Source: Capitella teleta (taxonomy: Eukaryota > Annelida > Polychaeta > Capitellidae). From it: a stretch of 64,000 nt of DNA. The translations under genes were made by a program, and so were the position numbers. Below the pieces are notes generated by a model, which saw only the letters and a list, made by a program, of their open reading frames with translations, was not told the origin of the DNA and did not search any database. Location: positions 45,887 to 109,886 of the forward strand of contig KB309022.1 of assembly GCA_000328365.1 (NCBI GenBank), given 5' to 3'. Shown here one piece after another: positions 11,240 to 23,938 of the stretch; within the stretch, counting starts at the first letter, position 1, and each line of letters starts with the position of its first letter.

Positions 11240-14043
11240 AGCGTACTGGATGCGTATATTATGGTATCCATAATAATGATCACTTGTGCATTTTATCTGT
11301 CTTCATTGGAGCTATGTATAACGTGTGTTATTATTTGTAACGATGGATTAAGTGGTGAAACAGCAGTCGTTGAGGAGTCAAGTGGAGATCACAGATCATC
11401 CAAGATGAAACAAAGAAGTCCTTGAGAAAGACGATTGGGCGTGACACAATGTCAAGGCCAATACTCCACGATCTCTCTTTTTTTTTTTCCTTCTTTTGTT
11501 TTTTACTGTAGACTATAGAGACTAGGACACGTGTTGAACACACGTGTCGTAGTCTCTATAAGTTTGTGGGTTCACCACATTACTATTAAGTCACATATTA
11601 GCGTCATTGCCGCATTTAGTTAGAGCTCCAGGTAACATACAATTAAGGGTCAGGTGATTGCTTATCTGTGAGGATTACAAAGACTCCGCGGATTTTTTCT
11701 CCAGTTTTTAGTGCACGTGGGTCGCATTATTAACATCTGGTTTTGCAATCACAGCAAAGGTACTCCATCCGAGTAGCTTTGATCACACCACACCTGGAAA
11801 CATACGTGGGCGTGTTCATTCAGCATAATGATCTATTATTAACAATGCAGCAAGTCATCGCAAGGAGATTGTCATCAATTTTCATCCCAGGGTATTCATA
11901 CCTAGAGCTCTAGTTGAATAAAATCTAATGAATCGTTTCGCCAGCCTTTAATTCGTGCTGTACTGTAAGTCAGCAGATACACAACTCCTTAATTGTTTCC
12001 AGGCACTTTTACCCAGGGGTTAGCTTCTATTTCTAGGATAGACACACCTCAACATCACGTATATCCACATGCATCTTCCTTTGTTTGTTATTGGTATTCA
12101 TTTTATATTCAACAATCAACATCGAATTTTCTATTATAACATCAATAATCTAGATTTTCCTCACTTATCCGAGAATAATATTAACTCCATGCGCTTATTG
12201 TTTCATTCAATTTAGATTCATAAAAAAACCCATTTAATTAGACTTAAATATGCAGGAAATATTTTGCTAGCATCATCAATTTATATATTTTATTATATTA
12301 TATGTTGGGTCTCGTTAAGCCTTATTTACTGTGAAAAAAAAAAAAATGCTTGTTAATGCCTTGAGCAAAAGTGTAATTGCAAACTTATGCCAAGACATTT
12401 TGAATGTATTCTATTAATACCATTTCTCTCACTGGACGTATGTGTCAATAAATCCTTAATCCTTAATCTCTTATGGTATATATTTTACATCCATAAATAT
12501 ATAGTGATTGGCGTATTAATCTATAACCGTAATGCGTCGATTTCTCCTCGTTCTGTGAGTTACCCTGTACATGTAATAAGACTCAGTTTCCTTGGTTTCC
12601 CCTTATCCAGGGATTCGGTTTTGTTTCTTTCTATCATGTAGATCAGAGGATTCATCATAAAGTGTCAAATGTCGTTTGCTTATCATTGATCATCACCGAA
12701 TTTTCACTGGAACTTTAACTAATTGAATGTTTGCTATTTTGAAGTCTGCCGACCGCAATATCGATTTTTTTATTTTTTATTTTTTTATTGGCTGCTATTG
12801 CATCAGGAGGCACACTTGCCCCAACATACAGATTGCAGCTATGCGACAGGCCAACATTCTTTCGGTATTAATTAACTGGAGTCAATTATGGAGCTTATCA
12901 AAGAGTAGATATCACTAAGCATATTTTGAAATGCCGTGTATATTTGAAATCAAGTTTTTCATGGTGATCCCAGTATGAGGGTGTTCACGGTAATTTGAAA
13001 TTTGGCTCACGTGCACAAACTTAATGCTGGTACTAAGTATACTTTGTTTTGAAGAATATGAAACGTAGTCTTTATAATATTATCTATTATAATTTCTTTA
13101 GAGGCATCAGTTTACTATATAAACCCAGTGTGTTCGTTTTTTACTCTACTTTTCGTTTTGTGGGGTTGTTAATGGGAAGAGTGTGGGACAATACGTAAGA
13201 TTGGCTTGGAACCGTACTTCACGGTGGGATTTGTGACTTTGTACGAAGTGACAAAGTGACGAGGATGATAGAATTAATAAAAAATTCAATTTGAAAACGT
13301 CTATCAGTAACGAAACCCCACATTTGAATGCATTTCCGCACAAGCAATAGGTTTCAATGACGAAGCATTGATTAAACATAAGTGGCGCCCATGACCATCA
13401 AGTCGGCACAGCCACGTGACCTCACGCGAACTCTAGGTTAATCATAACGTACTCTGCGGCGTCGGGACGTGACCCTAGTCCGCTATGTGGTTGATCTTCA
13501 AGGGCTAGCACACACGGCTGAATACCAACATGATCCAGATAGTCGACCAGCGTCGTGTCCTGAAAGTCTACAGTGCTTCGATATTTTATATTCACGTTCA
13601 ACCTTTTTCAGTGCTCTTCCCGGGTGTGCACTAACGCTCAAAATTAAAAATGGGAAAGGTAACCATGATTCTGCAGTGTTGGCCAATACCGAAAAAGGAT
13701 GTACGAGGTTTGCGATCTCAGATTATGCCGATTACGTCTGTTAGCGTACAATTTTAGGTATTGGAGTGGCTGGTATATTGAAATAAACTGACAATAAGAT
13801 CCAATTAATCAATCAATTGAATTTAATACGTAAAACATACCGCCAACAGACGAAGCATATACAGAAATGTCCTCTAGTCAAACATACATGTACCACAATA
13901 ACCATTCGATCATCATACAAAGAAACACATGAAACACAACGATATTATTATATACTCGGTTTTACACATCCACGACTTACGAGATACACATAATTGCACA
14001 GCTAAAGATCGAGCTAAGAGAAATATTGGCACACCATTTTTAT
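11240..14043. other. Intergenic between IYD and SPDYA
   Basis: AT-rich sequence without a recognisable gene. The only structure that stands out is the inverted repeat at 11512-11563. Open frames are short and resemble no protein I know. Confidence 0.7.
11512..11563. repeat. Long near-perfect hairpin
   Basis: The left arm (11512-11535, from ACTATAGAGACTA to ACACGTGTT) pairs with the right arm (11537-11563) with a few small mismatches or bulges and almost no loop. The arms are about 24-27 bases, and each contains an ACACGTGT palindrome. It could be a cruciform-forming site, the core of a small element or an RNA hairpin. Confidence 0.8.
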
Positions 14044-14049
14044 TTTATT
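14039..14049 (-). terminator. SPDYA polyadenylation signals overlapping the stop
   Basis: On the minus strand AATAAA overlaps the final A of the TGA stop (14044-14049), and a second copy follows at 14039-14044. If used, the 3' UTR would be only some 20-30 nt. Confidence 0.5.
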
Positions 14050-15955
14050 CACGAAATGCTCGAAGCTTCAGGTTTGTCTCCTCTTGCCCAGATTTCTTCA
14101 GGGTCAGAAACAGACGAAGATATCTCAATTGGATCACCATCCATGTCGTCTGAAAATAATCAAATAATTTCGTTTAGACAATTATGCAAATTACTTCAAT
14201 AAAATACAAATTTAAAGTACTTCACTACTAGCATATCGTGCTAATCATCGCTCACAGTGTGTCCAACATCAAATAATTAACAAAAATTGATAATTTGTAA
14301 TTAAGAAAATTAAGAGTTTTAACCGACCAGTCGTCGGTATAGGAATGGCATCCATGCGTTTAACTTTAACACTACGCATCCTATATCCCTCATCCTGTGA
14401 ACTCTCGCTCGTTGAAGACAAATACCAATTATTGGTCTCTGGACTATCGGGGTCGCATTCGACCAGCTTAATGCAGTGTGAGCAGAAGCGGGGCGTGGCA
14501 TTGGGTCCCCTGGGCAAACCATCATCCGAGGGATCTTTCAGATATGATCGCGTTGCCCCTCCGTGGATCGGCTGGCGTTGCCGTTGCCATACATGGTGAT
14601 CCGGGCGGAGCAGCATGATCTGGGGATATTGATTATTGATTTATTGATTGATTGAAAGATCGATATTTACTTCTTCGCAGCATTTTAGACTGACGAGTGC
14701 ACGGAATTCCATTTTCTTCCATAATTTGTCCTTCTTTTTAAGGAAATGTAAATATTTGGTTTGCCAGGATGATCCCAATGCCCAGGGAAGAATTTCGTAC
14801 TTGGCTTCCTCCTCGTCTTCTTCGATGTCATTGGCGAGGTACCTAGATTTAAATGCTGTTTAAAACATTAGCCGATAAAATAATGTTTGCGTTTATAGTT
14901 TTTTAATACAATAATTTTTAGTTTTCGCTGCTAAGTGTTAAATTATACTGCGAATACTCACAAAGCGAGGAAGAAATTCATGCGAGTAAATTGCCGCAAA
15001 GTGAAGCATGCCCTCTTAAAATAGGCAAACACCATCGCTAGCAAGTACTGTCAAAAGAAAGAGAAAAATCATTTTATTTATGATTGCATACATACCTAAG
15101 TATACTCTACATAAATTATTGGGGCTCTTTGGAATTTAAATATGGGTATTAATTATAATTATTATTAATTATTAATTAATTAATATAATATTTGGAATTT
15201 AAACGTGGGTATACCTTATCGGATACTAATCGGCATATATCTCTGGATAAGAAATCTTCGATCAAAGGATCACCTGAAATGGATAATTAATTAATTAGTT
15301 AAAAATAACGAACCTGACGTAGCGATTGCATAATTAAAAGATGTGTGTCACATTTAAAGCGATATTTCAACTTAAATTAGTTATTCACAGAGCAATTAAG
15401 CCTCTGAATCTTCTGAAATTTCTCATTTGTCCATTGCATTTATGAATTAAGAAACGATAATTAACACGTTACGAGTCTTAATTACGAGTACAGTAATTGT
15501 AATCTCGTTGCCTATTAGCGCCCGTTGACGTTTGCGATCATAACGCACTTTATAATGATTATTATGATTATATTTATTATGATTATATAATTATATTATA
15601 TTATTATTATTTATTAATGATGATTACTGGGTGTTAAAACGCTTGTTATACGGAAGTGGAGCTGTAAATTATTAAGATAGATTTAAATTATTTCCCGTGA
15701 AAGTTATTCACGAAAATTTCATAGACAACATCTCTGACCGAGCAACTTGAAGAAGGCGTCGACTTCGCTTCGTTGCACGACACATTTCTTTGTTTTCTTA
15801 TGCGCAATTTCTTCCACGTCGTCCTTTCCGGTTCCAGAATCAGGAGTGGCTTCTCTTGATCGCTTTGTCTGCTGAGTGCTAATTGTGCGCATATTGGGAC
15901 CCGTCGCCCAAAAATGGAGAAAGTTTTCGATGCCAGCTAACGCCATTTTTAGCAT
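14049..15955 (-). CDS. SPDYA: Speedy/RINGO cell-cycle regulator A, CDK activator
   Basis: Speedy/RINGO proteins bind and activate CDK1/CDK2 without a cyclin, notably in meiotic maturation and at G1/S. Six exons: 15739-15955, 15215-15273, 14962-15047, 14671-14842, 14328-14619 and 14049-14149. They join in phase and give 308 aa (human SPDYA 313). The Speedy box starts at VVQRSEVDAFFKLLGDPLIE and continues through YLLAMVFAYFKRA, FTRMNFFLALYLAND, EAKYEILPWALG and a CC-containing helix to HHVWQRQRQPIHGGATRSY and LPRGPNATPRFCSHC, all closely matching vertebrate SPDYA. The N-terminal 50 residues and the acidic, serine-rich C-terminus are not conserved. The start is the first ATG; a second in-frame Met lies three codons later. 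An acceptor-like CCAG ends ten bases upstream of the ATG, so a spliced 5' leader is possible. The gene is divergent from SYVN1. Confidence 0.95.
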
Positions 15956-15965
15956 ACTATCTTCA

Positions 15966-17066
15966 CTGGAAATGAAAATTCATCATTTTTACTTCCTCTT
16001 ATAACGTGCACATGTACTACAGTACCAACAATTAAAAGGTTTTACCTTCTCTTTCTTATCATGATGTATAAAATGTGATAATGAATTAATCCACTATAAA
16101 TGAATAATATAATATATGATAAGTCGTTCGGCATGCTAAAAAAATACTTATGTGCATTTACATGTATAGTCTTGGTATATAAGCGATTGAAATACATGCA
16201 TACAATTTATTACTATAATTTCATAGAATAATACAAAAAGAATGTTATACCAGTTGCTTACCTAATTTTGATGTGATTAATCCGTTATCCTACGAGTCTG
16301 GTTCTTGGTTTAGCGAGGAACAGTCGAAGCCACTATGTTTTACAATCATTTTGACAGTCCCATATTGATATCTGTTAAGTGTTCTTTCAATCCTTATCAA
16401 AATAAGCCAATGGCACTGAAAATCAACGAAAACTAATGAAAGTATAGCTGTATGTAAGTACGCAATTCGATCAAGTGAATTCGTCGATTCTCCTATCGAA
16501 CTGCAGTTGAACCCGGCCACGAAGTGATATATTTTCCCGCCATTTCACTTATCCTTTCTAACTAGTATTATTCCATCAGTTAGAATAAAAAAATTCTCGT
16601 ATGGCATGCAAAGTATATCATAGATAACGTAAACAGCATTGGTCTTCATCGAATGATGTTTTCTTTGGATATAACTGCCAAAATATCAGACATTTCGACC
16701 ACAAACACGTGTCAATGCTATTATTTGTAAACAAGAAAAACCCCGCCTTAATTGATGACGTCACAGAATTTCAGCCAATGACAGCTAGACACAATATTAG
16801 CATGGTGGACTGTTACGAAATGCAAACTATGCAAACAAGGATAATTCTTTTCTTCGATTTGATAAAGAATAATAATTAATTCAATAGCTGGTGAACGATT
16901 TAAATTAATAAGATCATTGATCGAAATAGATATATCTGGAATTACACAAGAACAATCCACTATCGATGACATATAATTTCGTCGATACACTGCCAAGCAG
17001 AAAGATTGAACCGGAAGTCGATTCAGCACTAACTTGGATTTTGTTTTGGAGTTAAATACCCTAAAA
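15966..17066. promoter_or_regulatory. Divergent promoter region, SPDYA / SYVN1
   Basis: About 1.1 kb separates the two divergent starts. It holds a perfect palindromic CRE/ATF site TGACGTCA at 16756-16763 and a CCAAT box at 16775-16779. SYVN1 is an unfolded-protein-response target in other animals, and ATF6-type sites resemble this element. A full CCAAT-N9-CCACG ERSE is not present, since the five bases nine nucleotides after CCAAT are ACACA. No other gene was seen here. Confidence 0.5.
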
Positions 17067-20000
17067 ATGCGATCTGGATTGATTGGGATTGGGAGCCTTG
17101 CGCTCTCTATAGGCGTCGTGGCCAATGCATATTTACAAAAGAAGCAGTTTTATCCCTCAGTGGTCTACTTAACCAAATCAAGTCCAAGTATGGCGGTGAG
17201 CTCCGTCAATATACTCAATAAGTCAATTCATTATTCAGTGACTCGGCTGGCAGTTACAACTTAATGACACTCTGATTAGTCTAAGGCATCACATAGCGGA
17301 ATTTCTAAAGTTTTGAACATGCATGATATAATACATAATTGTCCTACAGCCTACATTTCATGACCTGTTCTTATCACAGACCGGTACACATTTAGAATTA
17401 AGGTCCATAACTTTTGGGTAGCCCAAAAACACACAAATTTCAGAATCAAAATGTTGAAAAATATGAAATAAATTTAACAATAAAGAAAAGGTTAAATAAA
17501 AAGACGATGACACACGAATGCAATTATATGTTTAGGAATCAAGAAAGAGATGATATCAATCATGTAATGGCCATTTTATAAACAGATCATTGATGTGGAA
17601 GCTTGCAATTCAATTGTATTCAATTGATTGCACTACTATTCATAGACTGGATCACTGATACAGCAGTCCAATTCTCAGTCAACTCTAATTTCCATATGTC
17701 TAGATTTCCATGTTTTAGGCATTAAACGTTGCTAGTTGTATTGTCCCGGTTACAACTGCAGTGTGTTAAGGCATAGGCTGAGAGTATGTCAATTTCACTC
17801 TAAATACACACCCACTCTACATACATCGCCTTGCAAACCCCAGGGGGAGGCAGGTCGTTGCATGGCCCATAGTTATGTAATGCCTAAAACAACAGTCGTG
17901 TCGCTAGAAGAACCTGCTTGGCTTTGGGTGACAGCTCAATGATCGATTCCAGTACTCGGGATGAGTATTTATGCTTCAATGCATGGGGTTATATTTACAT
18001 CGTCAGCAGCAGTGATTTCGTTGCTTCAAAATGATGACCTACAAAGCACGCAGCTAGAGCTGAGCATTGAGCGCGTACGCTCCGCTGTCACATGCGATAA
18101 AGTAACCTCTGACATCATTTTAAACGGCCTCATGAAGTCTTAAGTCAGAGTCTGTACATTTCGGCTTATGCAGTTGGGGAAAAAACCCACCTTGCGCTGA
18201 TAAGGAATTCTCCTTTTTGTGAAATCGACAAGCAGCGGGCTGTCATGTGCGCTGCTTTTTGAGCTGACCAATTGTGCCTACTCAGAGCGTATTCCCCGGC
18301 CAGATATTGGCTGCATATGTGGCTTTAGATTCTACAAATGGTTACCAGGTTTTCATTGAAAAGTCAAAAATTTCAATGGCTTTCTGGCAACTGAATAAAT
18401 ATCCAGACAAACGTCTAGAAAATATGCTAATTGTCTTTCTAAAAAGGATGGTTGAATCAGTCACATGACCATGCATCCAAAATAATGGCCAAATTCCAAA
18501 ATAACTGGAGAAAAGTTATGTAACTTGATCTGAGCCATTCCCCTCGCTAGTTGCGAAATATCCATGGCTCAAAAGTTCTACTTATTTAACAAATTTAGTG
18601 GACAAGGTCAAAGGTCAGCAACCTGGGGAGCCAGAAGGGGGAGAGGGAGGGATACTACTTCAGTCTCTCCCAGGGTATTTAAGCCAATAGTTAAACTAGT
18701 GCGGGATCTTTAAGGGGAGAATTTAACCACGTATAGGTGGAACTAAAGCACATTGTCAATTCATAAATATTGGATAAAGTCATAAACACTCTGTGTCATG
18801 CCAAGAATTCGGATCCGAGGATCCTGACGCCTTAAGATTCGGATTCGGATCCGATCCATTTAAACGCTACCCACCCAGTTCTGGTAGACCTCTTTTTTTC
18901 TGTTAAGGTTAAATTTGACTAACCTAAACCTTCGTTCATTGTTTCGCTGTTTTGTCTCACAGAATGGTTTTGTTTTGATATCTCTGGCTTTAAGACGGCC
19001 TGCGTGAAGGTTTAAGGTGCTTTATCATTTATCAAAGCGTAGATCACCAATCCTCGTTATCGCCTCAAACATTTGATCCATGATTACTAGTTACTACGTG
19101 CTTTGTGACATCAGTTGCTCATGATAAATAAACACAGATAAGAACGAGTTGTTACCCGTAGTTTGAGCAAAAGTTGGTTGTGGTTCCTCTGGAGATGCCC
19201 CACACCCCTCGCTATCTTCATAAATTATGTTAATTATATTGCATCACTCAGTGCATTGAATAATTCACAGGTCCTCTACATCCAAGCTTTCGTGTTTGTT
19301 ATCATGATGTGGGAAATCGCGTGCAAGCTCTTTTTCGGTACTTTACGAGCAGCAGAGATGGAGGTAGGACTACGAGAATTAATTCTTGCCGACAACTTTT
19401 GCATGCGTCCATTTTTCACAGCATCTGATCGAGCGATCGTGGTACGCTCTCACGGAGACGTGCTTAGCGTTCACGGTTTTCCGCGACGATTTCAGCCCTC
19501 GCTTCGTGGCCATGTTTACGCTGCTTCTCTTTCTCAAATGCTTTCATTGGCTGGCGGAGGACCGCGTGGATTATGTAAGAGACCGGGGTTGTTGTTGAGC
19601 GATATATTTCTTATTTTGCAATCAGATGGAGCGCAGTCCACTCATATCTGGTCTGTTCCACGTGCGAGTCATTTGTAGGTTTACTGATTTATTATTGCGG
19701 TTTTAGTTTTGAATATTTGCTCGTTCAGTGCTGCTGACTGTGCTGGGATGCGCTGATGGCTATCTGATCAACCACGCGTACCACTTAACTCTCAACAAAG
19801 GAGCCACCGTTCAGCTCGTGTTCGGATTTGAGGTACTTCCGAATAATCCGATGAAAATTCTATGCTGATTTAAATTTTTTTTTTTTCAACAGTATGCTAT
19901 TCTGCTCACTGCGATCGTGCATATTTTTGTGAAATATATCTTACATGGCATTGATATACAGAGTGAGAATCCGTGGGAAAATAAAGCAGTGTATTTGCTC

Positions 20001-21391
20001 TACTCGGAGCTTGTCTTGGGTAGGTCGTTGTGCGAGGTTTCCTCCGGGTCTTCACTGTTTCGTGCAGGTTTCATCAAGGTCGTGCTCTACATTCTCTTCC
20101 TCGTCATCATGATCAAAGTTCACACGTTCCCGCTGTTTGCCATCCGTCCGATGTATCTCGCTATCAGGTTTGTAACAAGATTCGTATCCCATTTATTTTT
20201 AAACGAATGACATTTTTTTTCTTCAGGACTTTTAAGAAAGCTTTGAACGACGTCATCTTGTCGAGAAGAGCTATCAACAACATGAACACCTTGTGCGTAT
20301 AATTCCCGCCCCTTCTCGTTGCAATCCCGATTTTTCTTCCCAGGTACCCCGACGCAACCCCTGAGGAATTAGCCGCTGGGGACGTGTGCATCATCTGCCG
20401 TGAAGACATGGTCGCCTCATCAAAGAAGCTCCCTTGCGGACACATATTTCACACGAGCTGCCTGCGCTCGTGGTTCCAGCGGCAACAGACCTGCCCTACC
20501 TGTCGCCTGGACATACTGCGTCCCCCCACCCCCTCTCGGCCGACTCCACAGCCGCAGCCTGCAGCTGCTGCAGATGCTCCTCAGCCGCCCCGTTAGTCTC
20601 AGCCGCGAGACTGGATTTATTTGATTTCTGTGTGTGTTTTTATAGCGTTCTTCCCTGGCTGGCAGCCGCCACAACAGCCAGCGGTTTCAACGACGTCTCC
20701 TCCTCCAACCATGCCCTCCCCCCCTCCCTCTGGTGCTGCACCAGGAGCCGCTACGCCCGCCTTCATGATGCCTCCATTCATGATGCCCTTCAGTGGGTCC
20801 TCTGCTCTTTGATTGACGTGTGACTTAACTCGCTGCCCGTTTCGCAGGTGTTCCCTTGCCCTCTCCGCCCGTGGGTTTTTCCGGTCTCTCTGACGATGAG
20901 CTGCGTCGCATGGAGGGGGATGAACGGCAGGCGGTCGAAGCCAGGATTCAAGTCCTGCGCAACGTGCACACCCTGCTCGACGCGGCCATCGTACAGCTCA
21001 ACCAGTATTCGTCCGTCGCAGGGTATGGCACCAACTGTGCGCTAATGCGCTATCATTGCTCATCTCTCTTCAGACCACCAACCGTGTCATCGTCTGCTCC
21101 TTCGTCCGTTGCCACGGCAACCGTCACCTCTACGCAGACCCCCATCTCGTCTCCTGCATCCCAGGCTCCTGCGCAATCAGCTGGTGAGTCAATCAGATGA
21201 GCGTTTTTGACGTCATTTTCCGTGTGGTGTCGGCAGGTCCTGCTTCCCCTGAAGAGGGAGCCACTGCCTCTGAGCCTACCTCTCCCGATTCACCATCGAG
21301 CAGCGAAAACTCTGAAATGAGCGAGATCAGAAGAAGACGACTGGAAAAATTCAAAACCGAAACCGAAAAGCCCGAAACCACAAAATCATAA
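17067..21391 (+). CDS. SYVN1: SYVN1/HRD1, ER-membrane RING E3 ubiquitin ligase
   Basis: HRD1 is the central ERAD ligase: it sits in the ER membrane and ubiquitinates retrotranslocated misfolded proteins. Exons: 17067-17195, 19271-19363, 19422-19574, 19626-19674, 19729-19832, 19893-20019, 20068-20167, 20227-20292, 20344-20591, 20646-20792, 20848-21022, 21074-21183, 21237-21391. Phases agree and give 551 aa (human 617). The N-terminal multispanning region matches human closely, for example QFYPSVVYLTKSSPSMAVLY, FRDDFSPRFVAMFTLLLFLK and KVHTFPLFAIRPMYLAIR. The RING-H2 finger is complete: C289, C292, C305, H307, H310, C313, C324 and C327. A Pro-rich cytosolic tail follows, then a conserved helix (LRNVHTLLDAAIVQLNQY) and a basic RRRRLEKFK terminus. 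Intron 1 is 2.1 kb; the others are mostly 50-60 nt. Confidence 0.97.
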
Positions 21392-22062
21392 TTTTCATCC
21401 TGAGGATTCCTGGAGTCGCGAGAAAACAATAATTAATTATCCGTTATTATTTTCGTTGTTGTAATTTATATTTTTTTTTTCTCTATTTTTTTTTTATTTT
21501 ATTTTTTTCCGGTATTATGCGACTAGTTCTGGTACCAAACACGTTCTTAGCTATAAGGGTGAAAATGAATTCAGCTTAAGCTGAATCTTGATTATGTAAT
21601 TATTATTATGTTGATTTCTGTTGTAATTCCTGTAATTTTCTCATCTGCTCCTGTGTATTTTTTTGTCTGTTTGTTTGTTTGAAATTTTGGCTAATTTGGT
21701 GCGAAGGGTATCTGTTGCTGAGTGTTGCCAGAAATATGTTATGAATATTTTTGGTATTTTAAGTCTCGTTCGATGTATCCACTAATGCTTAGGGGATTTA
21801 TTGTGTTACATCTGCAAATTTTTATTCAAATCGACAACTGAACTAGTTCTCGGATTTTGAATCTGGGTCATCGTGACCTAGTTAAGTTCCATTTTTCCGG
21901 TTTTCTCTCCATTTATCTCATCCATGCCGTCTCTATTTTGAATTTGTTCTTCTTACAAATTTTCGTTCAACAGATGTGTGTTCTGTTGACATAATACTTT
22001 CCCTAAAGAATTCACTTGCAATCAATATTCATCGTCTTGCTCTCATCTTATTTTTTTTGCCG

Positions 22063-22068
22063 AATAAA
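22063..22068 (+). terminator. SYVN1 candidate polyadenylation signal
   Basis: AATAAA in a T-rich setting about 670 nt after the SYVN1 stop. No closer canonical hexamer was noticed. Confidence 0.45.
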
Positions 22069-22348
22069 GCAAAGTCACATTATAAATATAATTTGTCTCA
22101 TGATTATGTTGTTCTTTTTATTCATAATTTCTCTCTTGGTTAGATGTGTATACAAAATTCATTGATTTATTATTACCAAGCGCTATTTTACGTGTTTCCC
22201 GATATCAAAGGAGTAAATAGACGGGAATTTAGAAACAGACCTCCCTCCAGCTTGCTCAATCCCGATCGAATTTTGATCTATTTTGAATTCATGCAATTTC
22301 CCAAGGGAAAACCCGATGCCGTGGAAATATTTACATCCTGACTGCATC

Positions 22349-23060
22349 TTAAAGGGAGGGAGAACTGGTTAAAAATGGACTTTGAGTCGTTATTTGATGC
22401 ACCAAAAATGATTCATATGCCTGGCCCACACAAGGAATATCATCGCTAACGATTTCGCGGGAGATATATTGCTAATTAGGCGTGACGTCAGAGGCTGTCA
22501 TGAAACACCGAGTTCCCCATCTTTTACAATGGGCCTCGTTATATCAGCGTGTCCTGCGACTAAACCCCTGGATATTTTTTATTTTCTTTTCGGATATAGA
22601 TAGAATAATCATTTTGCCACCAGTCAGGTGCGATTTTTTTTTTTTTTTTCGCTCTTTTTCTTATTTTAGCAAGCGATTTTCTAGGACACCTACCATGGTT
22701 TCTCATCCTGAAACAGTAAAAAGGTCAGCCAGAGTGCACCACGCATGCGCAATACTGACGCTTTCGTTTCGTAAACAACAAAGATGTCCTTTTATGGCCA
22801 AGATGCTCTGCTCTGATTGGCTGAAATTGATAGCTTCACAAGGGCAACGGGACCAATGACGGCAAGCCATCAGCTGACGTTTGCCTCCTGTACTTTGCAA
22901 TGGAAGCCATTCTCCCATAGGCGCAATGCTAACCCCGATATTCGGAATGCATTATTTCCTTACGCTTGCATCTAGGCATGGTTTCTTGGCACGGAATGCT
23001 ATCAATTGGTGCTGTGAGTCAATAGAACATCACTTAAAATTTAGTTCCCCATCCCCTAAA
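22349..23060. mobile_element. TTAA-flanked non-autonomous element, copy A
   Basis: The 712-bp copy begins TTAAAGGGAGGGAGAACTGG. It ends TTAGTTCCCCATCCCC followed by a decayed TTAA (TAAA). The ends are imperfect inverted repeats of about 18-20 bases. The body aligns along its whole length with copy B at 35017. No coding capacity was seen: shared open frames are short and follow DNA, not protein, conservation. TTAA duplications are typical of piggyBac-type transposition, but the terminal bases AGGG are not the classical piggyBac CCC, so the superfamily is uncertain. Confidence 0.7.
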
Positions 23061-23756
23061 AACGCACACGTAATCACGCACGATAATTGACCACGCACTT
23101 CACGTCGAGGCAAAAACGCACCAATTATTGTTCTGTTTTGCACATTTGGGTTCTGTTTTTCAGATGCCGTGTTCAACATCCATGTTTGGTCGTAATCATA
23201 ACGCACTTTTCCCACGGCTTACTCAGAAGTCATGAGCTCAGGTAATCGTTGTTATAAGGCGGAATTTCCTTCATAATCATTAATCATAGATACAACGTAA
23301 ATTCATGTGATGTTCAGTTGTCAAACGAAGAGTTCAACCGACCAGGTTATCAAAATTTGAAATTGCAACAGAAATTAATTAATTTTCATTTGTTCGATCT
23401 GTTGAATAAGAACTATCACAACGGAGTGTCTAATAATATTTAAGTTGCGTGAACAACCAACACGGGTTTAAATCGTAAGGGTGGTTGGGCTGACTAGGGT
23501 TGAACGGATATCCGAATCCGATGTTTATTCGAACATTGATTCGGCAATCCGCATTATAGTTTCCAGATTTCCGTATTTCCAGGCACTGGATTCGGACATG
23601 CGCTGAGTCAGTACGAGAAACATCCGGTTGTAGTTTGAACATGCATGTGACTGATGTCAGTAGACGCGCTCGGCGGCAACTTCAGCGCGTTTCTGACCTT
23701 GTATATCATTTAGCGACGCCCCTGGATCGCCTGCAGTCAATCGAGGTTAGATGTAT

Positions 23757-23938
23757 TCAAATATCGAGGATTAATAAATTTGATCCATAGTAAAAAATCG
23801 AGGATTAATAAATTTGATCTATAGTAAAAAATCGAGGATTAATAAATTTGATCTATAGTAAAAAATCGAGGATTATAATCAATTTGATCTATAGTAAAAA
23901 ATCGAGGATTATAATCAATTTGATCTATAGTAAAGCGG
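23757..23938. repeat. 34-base tandem repeat, about five copies
   Basis: The unit starts ATCGAGGATTAATAAATTTG and ends ATCTATAGTAAAAA. The first copies have period 34; the last ones change GATTAATAAA to GATTATAATCAA, lengthening the unit slightly. It is a minisatellite without unique spacers. Confidence 0.9.

Noticed and set aside
16290-16520. 76-codon minus-strand frame as an extra SPDYA 5' exon
   Set aside because: No similarity to the family and no donor in phase with the accepted first exon. SPDYA is already full length without it.
22703-22918. Short open frame shared by both TTAA elements (MGEWLPL...)
   Set aside because: Differences between copies do not favour synonymous sites, and the frame is short and not protein-like. 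It reflects DNA homology only.
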